Origin: Acheta domesticus
Taxonomy: Eukaryota > Arthropoda > Insecta > Orthoptera > Gryllidae
DNA length: 64,000 nucleotides
Assembly: GCA_031308135.1 (NCBI GenBank)
Contig: JAHLJT010000631.1
Coordinates: 190,792,955 to 190,856,954 of the forward strand
Direction of reading: 5' to 3'
Shown here in pieces: positions 1 through 8,484 of this stretch. Within the stretch, counting starts at the first letter, position 1. Every line of letters begins with the position of its first letter. The notes below the pieces were generated by a model, which searched no databases, had not been told where the DNA came from, and worked only from the letters and a program-made list of their open reading frames with translations. Both the position numbers and the translations under genes were made by a program.

Positions 1-174
1 TTCCGGAGGCTGTAATGTTACGATGTTGAGCCGGACTAAGAACAGAATACATTTCGTTGTTAGGAAAAATGAAAAATTGTTTGGTGAAATATAATGTTAA
101 CTTTCAAATATTGTATTGATGGCTCCCCAAAACCTAATTATCGTATTCTTCACTTCTCTTCATGGACATAACCA

Positions 175-197
175 TTTCGTATAATAATTATACGAAA
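175..197. repeat. Palindrome, 10-bp arms
   Basis: TTTCGTATAA and its exact reverse complement TTATACGAAA are separated by TAA. It lies 25 bp from a second, longer palindrome. Function unknown. Confidence 0.75.
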
Positions 198-222
198 TAG
201 TTCGAAAATACGAAAAAGTTTT

Positions 223-255
223 AAATTATATGAACAATTATTGTTCATATAATTT
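223..255. repeat. Perfect palindrome, 16-bp arms
   Basis: AAATTATATGAACAAT is followed after a single T by its exact reverse complement. A 33-bp near-continuous palindrome can extrude as a cruciform. No flanking duplication or coding sequence explains it. Confidence 0.85.
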
Positions 256-939
256 AGAATTTAGAGAAAAATATAATTGCAAAGATGCCCCCTTCATTAA
301 TGATTAAATTTTATTTTATATTTAAATTTAATGTAAAGTTAATACTCATTGTGATATATTAATTGAAGACACAATTACAAAGTTACAATTACGAACATTT
401 ATAAAAATTTGCAATGAACATGTTGGCGTGCACTATTACAGCCGCAATTATTTGGAAATTAAATCTAGGAAGTCATTATATACTATTTTTCGTAAATTCT
501 GTCTAACATGTTTTTAAAAAGTTTATAGAAATATTGAGTGATATTTTATAAACAATTCTCACAAACGAAGAATGAGCTTGCTACTATAGTAAATAAAGCC
601 TTCTTGCTCTTTTGACACACTGTATTCGTACATTGTAGTTCCCTCTGCTTCGCCTAATAATTCACAGGCGAACGACCAAAAAACTTTTGTGTGTTCACCT
701 AATTCTCATTATTTGAAGTGTGCTGATTCCAAGAACAACATTGAAAATGCTGCATCACCCACCGTTTGTTCACATTTTAACATTCTCTCTATATAGCTAG
801 GCTAATGCTGCTCTGAGTATCTAGAAATGTATCTGGAACTTATGAATTCCTATATTTACTATGTGAATGGGATAGTAGGGCACGAGATTAGAATTAGTCT
901 AGAAAGAATTGGCCTGTAAGAAAATCTTTAAATCCAAGG

Positions 940-1500
940 AAATAACATTCTTTGGGATCAACACAAGATTCTGCTGCCTCCATTGCGCATAAAATTAGGT
1001 CTCATGAAACAATTACCTTACCTAAATAGGAGCAGTGTTTCAAGTACCTTTGTGAAAAGTTGACGCAATTGTCTACAGCAAAATTATTGAAAGAGGGTAT
1101 CTTCATTGAGACTGAAATTAGAAAAGTGATGTTTGATCCCCAATTTGAACTGCATAGGGAAACATGAAATTAAGTTCCTAGCCTACAAAAAGACCCAGAC
1201 TATCAAGCAATTGTTGCCAATATGCTGAATGCTTTCAAGAAATTGAGAATTGTAATGAGCCTCAAGGTTTACTTCTTAAACAGTCATTAACAATTCTTAC
1301 CGGACGATTTAGATGCTGTAAGTGAATAACAAGGTGCGCCTTTTCATTTAAATCTAAAAGTGATGAAAAAACGTTATCAGGGGTGCTGGAACACCAATAT
1401 AATTGACGATTACTGTCGGTCGATTACTGACGATTACTGTCGGAGAGAGTCAGCAAACGGCGCAGAGGAGAACAAGCTATATTAGGGGCTTTAAAGAAAA
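940..1500 (+). pseudogene. Degenerate C-terminal fragment of a recurrent arthropod ORF family
   Basis: Translating in shifting frames gives LLPPLRIKLGLMKQL (from about 965), then KLLKEGIFIETEIRKVM with downstream FDPQFELH (about 1085-1160), then MSLKVYFLNSH and DDLDAVSE, and finally VMKKRYQGCWNTN (about 1257-1400). From memory, this order of motifs (LLPPLHIKLGLMK, KEGVF.GPQI, SLKIHFLHSHLDFFPENLG, H.D...MEKRYQG.W) belongs to a multicopy ORF found scattered in many insect genomes and usually annotated as uncharacterised. Stops and frameshifts interrupt it at several points, including a stop after the first block, so it cannot be expressed as one protein. The molecular function of the family is not known to me. 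An N-terminal part of the same family lies at 35635-36270. Confidence 0.7.
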
Positions 1501-1986
1501 GAGACTAAGAAAATATACGTCAATGGACACATAAAGACCTTGTAGAATATAATGTTAAGAATATATAGCCATCTTCTATGTTTGAATGAAGTTCTGTTGG
1601 TATTTTATAGGACGTTTATTTTTCATTTTATTTGCATGTATAGCATATTTTCCCATATATTAATAGATCAAATTCTGACTAAACTGTGGGTGATGGAAAG
1701 AAATAGAGTTCAGATGCGAATTCAACACCCAAAAAACTATAAAAATCAGCTATTAAGATTTAAAAAGGTTTTTGAAAACCCTTTTTTTGTTGGCCAGTGT
1801 ATAAATTCATCCTAATATAATATCTCCTTTTCTTTTTCCATTGAACTTAATCTCTGAACTGTTTTCATCTTGCGTGTGGGGCGGATCCAGCCTATCATTT
1901 TGGAGGGGGCCATCGTACACTTTTGTTAAATAATGAACACGTTTGTTATTATATTGTACATTATACAGACATAATACTAGGGTCCT
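1501..1986. other. Spacer with one unrecognised 87-codon frame
   Basis: A frame at 1552-1815 (+) resembles nothing I know and has the composition of AT-rich non-coding DNA. I do not call it a gene. Confidence 0.5.
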
Positions 1987-2774
1987 ACTGATACCAGTGG
2001 CGTAGCGTGACCCGCGCGTTTGGAGATGCTCAACAATAACGCCAAATAACACTAACAACAAACATTATGATGTTTAATGTTCTCTAGAATCTATGTTATC
2101 AAAACAAATGTTACAATACTTCAACAGATTTATATCAGGAGAGTCCTTGAAAGCAAATTATGCAATGGCTCAGCTTTAATTCTCATGCGCGATTGGCAAT
2201 GAGATCACTTGTGATTTATACAGTTCAGACCAAAATAATATTTAATAAATTTTATGAAAAATTCGTCTTCTTAGATATGAATTAAGAATGAGTAGGCAAA
2301 CACTATTTCTCCTATTAAATGCTCATGACCAAGCAGAGAATCTCAAGTGAGAAAGAAAAATATTTCACTGGCAGCGTCAAGTGTGCTGCGCTCTCGTGCA
2401 TATAAGAGCAACTTGCTTATACACCTCTTGCTTATACGCCTCGCCCTGCTCTGTCGTACGCTAGCGTCAGAAACTCCTGAATCTTTGGGAGAGAGGTGAG
2501 GTGGGGAGGGGGAAACTCACCGTCTGCGCATGCGTCATTGCCCTTCGCAATCTCTTGGCAGATGCTAGAACCATTTTAGCATCCAAGCAATCAGAGGACA
2601 GCTTGTACTAACGCGCCGAATTCAATCACAGGAAACCACTTTAATATTTACACAAAATGTGTTTCGCTCAATGAACCACTTGTAAGTATACAATATTTAG
2701 GATTCTTTGATTAATATTCGACGTGGGGATGCTCAGCATCTTAGCGTCCCTGACGCTACGCCACTGACTGATAC
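1987..2774. mobile_element. Non-autonomous hAT-like DNA transposon with 8-bp target duplication
   Basis: The element occupies 1995-2766 (772 bp). Both ends begin with the inverted repeat CAGTGGCGTAGCGT. The 8 bp ACTGATAC occur immediately outside both ends (1987-1994 and 2767-2774), exactly the target-duplication length of hAT transposons, whose termini typically start with CA. Just inside each end a GATGCTCA(A/G)CA motif recurs in inverted orientation, a possible subterminal transposase site. The interior contains no transposase frame, so it would depend on a helper element in trans. The perfect duplication and matching ends suggest a fairly young insertion. Confidence 0.88.
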
Positions 2775-3517
2775 ATACTGATTCCTACTGATACGTGAAA
2801 ATACACTTTTAAAGAGATATATCAATTAATAAATATATCAATAATGAAATAAATAATTGTATCAATTAAGAAATCATCTGACAGCATCCGCTTCATATTT
2901 GTTTGATGTTTCAGAATATCCACTATTATGTGCAAATGAATATGCTCGTTGTCATTGAAAGAATTGTAAGTCAATCTTCCGCAGTCACAGACGTCAGTTT
3001 AATGGCAAAAGGCCCTTGAGCCCGTCAAGTCGCTGCTGAGCTATGTACGCGCGCGCAATAAATGACTCGTGCACCCATGCAGTAGCACTCAAACTATACA
3101 TAGTAGAGTACTTCTGCTCATTTCATTTTCGTGGTCCCTTTCAAGAAATCAATGCTGCATGTAAAGTAGATTTGAGAACCTGTGAAATTAAAAAGCGCTG
3201 TCGTTTAATGTTATTTTTTTGTCATGATTTGAAAAACAATATTGATGTTTTTTTTCAGAATTTAAAATCGAAATAATGAACACTAAAATATACAAGTTAA
3301 AATTAATCTACATAGCTAAAAAAAAATAATGTTAAATAAAGTGTGAATAACTAGTTAGCTAGTGAACACGCTGCATAAGGAATACAGAAAACCCTGAATT
3401 TCTATAGTAGTTAATGCGATCTCGAAAATTCTTGATAACGAAACTTTCAAAAGTACTTACTTTCGTTTTATAGATTTTTCTTTTATAGAGTGTGCAAATG
3501 TAGATGGATAAAACGTG
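2775..3517. other. Spacer, nothing recognised
   Basis: Moderately AT-rich. Short open frames at 3043-3276 (+) and 3359-3649 (-) match no family I know. Confidence 0.5.
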
Positions 3518-3862
3518 AACCAACCAAACTCGGTAATATCTACATTGTAGGGAGTTTGTCGTCATAAAGAAGTTTGTTCCAGAGAGTTTACACTGTATTA
3601 AAACTGAAACATTCCTAAAACAATTCCTATGCAGGAGGACGAGCCTCACAGGCTCGCGGAGATGCGTAGCCTCTACTTCCTTAGGAGGTACTAATTTCTA
3701 AGTAGAAAAATATCCTTAAACAATGTAGCTCAGATTTTGTTGATTGATAAAAGCAAGCAGAAGAATGGTATTGAGAATCAAAACGGCACGGAACCTCAAG
3801 GAGGTAAATAAATTGGCAAATTCTCAAATTAGGGGTAAAATATCTGGCTAAAATTTCAATAC
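3518..3862 (+). repeat. Unnamed dispersed repeat, copy A
   Basis: This stretch is closely similar, in the same orientation, to 16375-16755. Shared blocks include AACCAACCAAACTC at the start, GTAGGGAGTTTGTC, CATAAAGAAG, AATTCCTATGCAGGAG, GATGCGTAGC and TGTTGATTG. Small indels separate the blocks. There is no long coding frame, no terminal inverted repeat and no obvious target duplication. It may be a SINE, a LINE tail or a fragment of a larger element. Confidence 0.8.
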
Positions 3863-4039
3863 AATGACTATAATTTTACTTTTTTTGTTAAAACAGAACG
3901 TTAATCTACCAAAGCAAATATTTCTACATTTCTCCTTTAGGTATTTAAATAATTTTTAAAAAATAGTGCAAGAAATATTCCCTTGGAAGAATAGTTCCGC
4001 CTTTCAGTTTCGGAGCTCTTTCTTTTTAAGCCAGCAGTG

Positions 4040-5005
4040 GACACAAAGTGGCAGAAAAACGCCAAGTTATGCAGACTTCTGCCTGAAAAAACGTCCAAGC
4101 CCCAAGCGAACGCCGCGGCAAAACCGCTTTGGCGACGGCCCAACACACGTCTGGGCGACGCGACACCACCCCTCCCCCGCCGCCTGGCCTCTGCCGCCCC
4201 CAGCGCCGCCGCTGCCTCCACCACCACCTCTGCCGGCCCCGCCACTCCGCCCTGCCATCCCTCTGAAGCCTCTGGCATCCCAGCCTGGCCGCCCCCGCCG
4301 CCCCCGCCCGCCCCCGCCGCCCCCGCCGCCCCCGCCGCCCCCGCCGCCCCCGCCCGCCCCCCGCCGCCCCCGCCGCCCCCGCCGCCCCCGCCCGCCCCCG
4401 CCGCCCCCCGCCGCCCCCGCCGCCCCCCGCCGCCGCCCCGCCGCCCCCGCCGCCCCCGCCGCCCCCGCCGCCGCCGCCGCCGCCCCCGCCGCCGCCCCCG
4501 CCCGCCCCCGCCGCCCCCGCCGCCCCCGCCGCCCCCGCCGCCCCCGCCGCCCCCGCCGCCCCCGCCGCCCCCGCCGCCCCCGCCGCCCCCGCCGCCCCCG
4601 CCGCCCCCGCCGCCCCCGCCGCCCCCGCCGCCCCCGCCGCCCCCGCCGCCCCCGCCGCCCCCGCCGCCCCCGCCGCCCCCGCCGCCCCCCGCCGCCCCCG
4701 CCGCCCCCGCCGCCCCCGCCGCCCCCGCCGCCCCCGCCGCCTCTTCCCCTTCTGTCCACGACGCCCCGGATGCCCCCAACGCTTCTGACGCATCCGACGA
4801 CGCTGCCGTTCCCACTATCCCCTCCGCTCCAGCCACCCCCACTGCCATCGCCGCCGTCTCTGCCACCCTCGCCTTCGGCCCACGTCGCTCCGCTCACAAA
4901 GAAGTTGGCGGGAGTAGCGCGCCGACTCCGTGTGTCACCTCCACCCCTCGTCGTTCAGTGATTCGGAATGAAGGAAAAATGGGGAGAAGTTGGCTTTTGC
5001 GATAG
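4040..5005. repeat. GC-rich island around a 9-bp minisatellite
   Basis: The island is GC-rich against AT-rich flanks. Positions 4290-4741 consist almost wholly of GCCCCCGCC units, with the most regular run at about 4508-4686 and variant units at the edges. Because the unit is 9 bp, all three frames on each strand stay open, giving runs of Pro, Ala, Arg or Gly. Those frames are by-products of the repeat, not evidence for a gene. The minus strand is a run of GGGGGCGGC and could form G-quadruplexes. A host CpG-island promoter or first exon nearby is possible but I see no supporting motif. Confidence 0.85.
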
Positions 5006-5576
5006 CGTCGTGTATTTATTTATGATGATGTTCCGCCGGGCGCTTAAACTTGCAGTAGACAAATGGTGGGATTAGGAGGCAGATAACGATAGTCATCAGC
5101 CTCCGTCGTTATGGAATCGTGTAACCACCGCCACCGAAACTCCTCTTTTCCACAGCCTTGCGTCACCCTCTGTGCCATTGAAGCTGCTGCGCGCAGTGTC
5201 CCTCGCCATCGCCCACTCGACGATGTCGCTACCACTCTCTTCGATGTTTCCCAGTCGAAACACTCAGAAACACGGTCGCGCCTTCGTACAAGAAGATTGT
5301 AAGCGGGGTCTTCCTCGTTTTCCCAAAGAATTATTTAGACCACTATAATTTTACCACATTAAGAAAAGTAATCTACAACTACATTTAAAAAAATATACTT
5401 TTTAAATCTCTAATTAAGTGCTTTACGTACTAGACATAATAGAAAAATTTAATTATGGAAAATCCCAAGGACTTAGGATATTAAATTTCAAAAGTTAGTG
5501 TATGTAATACCGTTAACACCTTTGTAAGAAAAAAAGTCTAACATATGGAACACATTTTGAGAAAAGGATCTTCTTT
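5006..5576. other. Spacer, nothing recognised
   Basis: A 63-codon frame at 5111-5302 (+) continues the GC-rich island and resembles no protein I know. The rest is AT-rich. Confidence 0.5.
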
Positions 5577-5581
5577 ACTTC
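5577..5581. repeat. Target-site duplication, left (ACTTC)
   Basis: ACTTC directly abuts the left LTR and is repeated exactly after the right LTR at 13283-13287. Confidence 0.93.
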
Positions 5582-6329
5582 TGTTTTTATCTGAAATGCA
5601 TTTGTTTTGGAACAATAATACTCTTATTTGAATAGTAGGATTAATGATGTTTGTTTTGCTTAAATTGCAATTGTGGCCATGTGACCAATGATAGGAATTG
5701 AATTTGGTTACTGGGTTTCATCTCTGGTAGTTCTGATACAGTGAGTTTTCAGATAAAAACATAATGACTTTGTAAAGAAATGAGGAAGTGAATGGTAATA
5801 ACTAAATAAGTGATATTTGCAGTTTAAATTGACTTTACTACATGAATCTGAATGGCAAATGAACATATAAATTACAAAAATAACACTTACTTTTCTTTGA
5901 TGTACAACATGTTATGATACTTAAAATTAACATACAATCGTGATTCTTGATTTCAAGATGAGAAGTTTTCAGTTGTTCTTTCCGTTCTGCTTCGTTTTGA
6001 AGTTGATGCACACGCACAGTACTTAGTATGTGGTCACAACACAATTTGGATATGATTGAACATTTACTGTAGTTGAAGTTTGACACGTTTGACTGACTAT
6101 GACACGTTTTGTACAAAATACCGATGAGAACAATGGTTTACGTAAATTGTGAGCGCACGGGCTCGCTTGAAACATGTGGCCTCGGCGGTTGCCTGCCAAA
6201 ACACTGCCTGCGAACACAGTAACGGATTTTTTACGCCACCCTCCTGCACGCTGTTGCCGGAGCGGTGTCGGCTCGGCGTGGCGTTGGTTCGGTGTTGCCG
6301 CTTTGAGTTTCTCAGCGCGATTTGTAACA
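5582..6329 (-). repeat. 3' LTR of the BEL/Pao element
   Basis: 748 bp, bounded by TGTT and AACA. It matches the copy at 12536-13282 base for base as far as I can read, except for a run of six T where the other has five (about 6227-6232). Small frames inside it are duplicated in the other LTR and are not genes. It should supply the 3' processing signal of the element, though I see no clear AATAAA. Confidence 0.95.
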
Positions 6330-6340
6330 TGCTGCCCCCG
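6330..6340 (-). other. Candidate polypurine tract before the 3' LTR
   Basis: On the minus strand a G-run, GGGGGCAG (complement of 6332-6339), lies a few bases from the LTR. This is where plus-strand DNA priming should start. It is short for a polypurine tract. The same 8-mer recurs at 7921-7928 and 11703-11710. Confidence 0.5.
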
Positions 6341-6385
6341 TCAGTGCGTAGCGCTGAAAAATCGATTATTGTTACGAATCGCGTG

Positions 6386-8155
6386 TTACAAATGGCTGTC
6401 TTGGGTTTCTTGTGGTAAAGGACAAATGTTGCTAATGCTGCGCTTGTAGATTCCTGATGTTGTAGTGACGTCGACTACTCTTACTTTTCCGTCTCTTCCT
6501 GGGTACGTTTTGCTTATTCTTCCTAACTTCCATGTTGCTGGTGGTAAATTGTCTTCTTTAAGGAGTACTATTGTGTCTTCCGTGAGATTGGGATGAGATG
6601 AATGCCACTTATTCCTCCTTTGTAAGGTTAAGATGTAATCTTGGGACCACTGTTTCCAAAATATTTGTGTTAAGTTTTGTATTTTCTTCCATCTTGAAAT
6701 GTGGTCTAATTTGATTTCTGAATCTTTTGATGATACAAGTAGAGATGGCCTTTGATTTAATAGGATGGCTGGTGATAAATAATTGAAATCTTGATGATCC
6801 TCAGTTAGTGGAACCAACGGTCGTGAATTTAGTATTGCTTCTATTCCACATGCTAATGAAGTTAGTTCCTCGTAATTAAGAATTCGATTACCCACTGTAG
6901 GTATGAATATTCTTTTGAAACTTTTGACTGCTGCTTCCCATATTCCTCCAAAATGAGGACTGCGTGGGGGAATGAAGTTCCACGTGACCTTTAAATGCGC
7001 AGTAGCGTCTTGTATTTGATGTTGTATTATTTTGTTTTCCAGGAAGCACAGTAGCTCTTTTAATTGCTTTGACGCTCCCTTGAATGTCGTTGCATTGTCA
7101 GAATACATGTGAGACGGAATGCCTCGTCGATTTGTCATTCGAAAGAATGCAGCTAAGAATGCTTCTGAAGTTAGATCCGATACTACTTCTAGATGTACTC
7201 CCTTTGTTGCTAGACAAATGAAAACAGCAATGTAACTTTTGGTAAATTTTCTCGATCTGGGTGTTCCCAATCTAGTAGTAATTGGACCTGCGTAGTCTAT
7301 TCCACAATGCGAGAAGGCTGGTGAAACAGTTACTCTTGGAGCTGGAAGCTGGCCCATTAATTGTTGTGGTTTCAGTTTAGATTGTTTGAAACATGGTATG
7401 CATGATCTGATGACACCTTTTGTAGTGCGTCTAAGAGATGGGATCCAAAATTTTTGACGAATCTGTGACATAATTGATTGCGTTCCTGCATGAAGTAGTT
7501 GTAGATGCACTTGTCGAATCAATAATTTTGATAGTCGGTGAGTTGATGGGAGAATGATTTGATGTTTGGTATTGAATGGAAGATAGGTGTTGTCTAGTCT
7601 TCCTCCTACTCTTAATAATCCATCAGTATGTAGTTCTGGAGCTAATGACTTGATTTTACTTTGATGATGGATGGGCTTGTTAGCCTTTAGTGCTGTCAAT
7701 TCTTGTTTGTAAATTTGATTTTGAACTATCTTACAGATAATTTCTTCCGCTTCTTGCAATTGTGCCGGCAATATGGGTGGATTGATGCGAGCCTTTGGGT
7801 ACCTTAAGTTGTGAATGAAGCGTACACACAGTGCGATGCTTCTTAGAACCTTGTTGTAGCTTGAGCAATTTTCAATCAGTTGCAGTAATTGATTCGATGT
7901 TTCCCTGATTAAGAAGTCTGCTGCCCCCGAATCATGGGTGCAGACAGTAATATTTGCTATTAGAAGCGTAGTGATGATCTTTGGGTGAGAATTCTGCAAA
8001 AGAAAGGACGGTCCTTGCCACCACAGTTGGTTGTCTCTTAGTTGAGATAGTTGAGTTCCTCGTGAAATGAGATCAGCTGGATTATGATTAGATGTGATGT
8101 GATGCCACTTACAATGATTGGTGAGTTCTTGAATTTCTGACGTTCTTATAGTCAC
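6386..8155 (-). CDS. BEL/Pao Pol, C-terminal part: RNase H end, integrase, DUF5641-like tail
   Basis: This 589-codon frame opens at a GTG that is not a real start; it continues the RNase H segment after a frameshift near 8156-8162. Residues 1-60 hold the conserved NPADLISRG block that follows RNase H in BEL/Pao Pol. Residues about 217-255 carry the integrase H2C2 finger (H217, H222, C252, C255). The integrase core has D287 (GIDYAG), D353 (YSDNATTF) and E407 (FGGIWEAAV), the catalytic triad that joins element DNA to the host chromosome. Residues about 490-585 match the DUF5641-type tail. It ends about 55 bp before the LTR, leaving no room for env. Catalytic residues are all present. Confidence 0.93.
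   Translation of the reverse strand: MTIRTSEIQELTNHCKWHHITSNHNPADLISRGTQLSQLRDNQLWWQGPSFLLQNSHPKIITTLLIANITVCTHDSGAADFLIRETSNQLLQLIENCSSYNKVLRSIALCVRFIHNLRYPKARINPPILPAQLQEAEEIICKIVQNQIYKQELTALKANKPIHHQSKIKSLAPELHTDGLLRVGGRLDNTYLPFNTKHQIILPSTHRLSKLLIRQVHLQLLHAGTQSIMSQIRQKFWIPSLRRTTKGVIRSCIPCFKQSKLKPQQLMGQLPAPRVTVSPAFSHCGIDYAGPITTRLGTPRSRKFTKSYIAVFICLATKGVHLEVVSDLTSEAFLAAFFRMTNRRGIPSHMYSDNATTFKGASKQLKELLCFLENKIIQHQIQDATAHLKVTWNFIPPRSPHFGGIWEAAVKSFKRIFIPTVGNRILNYEELTSLACGIEAILNSRPLVPLTEDHQDFNYLSPAILLNQRPSLLVSSKDSEIKLDHISRWKKIQNLTQIFWKQWSQDYILTLQRRNKWHSSHPNLTEDTIVLLKEDNLPPATWKLGRISKTYPGRDGKVRVVDVTTTSGIYKRSISNICPLPQETQDSHL
7921..7928 (-). other. Internal copy of the polypurine-like octamer
   Basis: The minus strand reads GGGGGCAG inside the pol frame, identical to the octamer next to the 3' LTR. 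It could act as a central plus-strand priming site or be chance. Nothing else supports a function. Confidence 0.3.
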
Positions 8156-8484
8156 AAACGGTATTCGTTTTTATGAGGTGACTTTATCCATGCACAAACT
8201 GTAGTAGAGTCTGAATAAAGATGTATTCGATTGACGACTATTGGTAATCTTGGCACTACCTTTTTGACTAGTCGCGCTAATAGTAGTGCTGCGCACAATT
8301 CCAAATGTGATATTGCTCGTTCTCGTACTGGAGTGACTCTTGATTTGGCGACGAGCAGATTGCATTGTACCTTTCCCTTCTCAGTGGTTGTTCGTACGTA
8401 CAAACAAGCTCCGTATGCTGATAAACTGGCGTCTGCAAATCCATGGATTTGAATTTCTGTTGTGTCCTTGATCCTTTCGTACAC
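8152..8484 (-). CDS. BEL/Pao Pol, RNase H segment (separated by frameshifts)
   Basis: The 110-codon frame carries the RNase H signature: D18 in IHGFADASLSAYG, E62 in HLELCAALLLARL and D92 in LYSDSTTVCAWIKS. RNase H degrades the RNA strand of the RNA:DNA hybrid during reverse transcription. It lies in a different frame from both neighbours. The upstream reverse-transcriptase frame runs past it to 8381, and the shift falls between about 8460 and 8500. Downstream the integrase frame resumes near 8156-8162. The apparent start codon is internal to the domain, so this is a piece of one polyprotein and not a separate gene. Confidence 0.9.
   Translation of the reverse strand: MYERIKDTTEIQIHGFADASLSAYGACLYVRTTTEKGKVQCNLLVAKSRVTPVRERAISHLELCAALLLARLVKKVVPRLPIVVNRIHLYSDSTTVCAWIKSPHKNEYRL

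Larger units (their letters stand above)
1..939. other. AT-rich spacer, no gene recognised
   Basis: AT-rich DNA with no recognisable coding sequence. The only structures I see are the two palindromes listed separately. Confidence 0.6.

Noticed and set aside
3937..5005. Several long overlapping frames (up to 331 codons) on both strands
   Set aside because: All three frames of both strands are open because the unit is 9 bp and lacks stops; products are homopolymeric Pro, Ala, Gly or Arg.
5838..6330. Small minus-strand frames repeated at 12792-13283
   Set aside because: They lie inside the LTRs and are duplicated with them; no independent coding evidence.
6330..6400. Possible envelope gene in the BEL/Pao element
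   Set aside because: Only about 55 bp separate the pol stop from the LTR, so the element is a plain retrotransposon.
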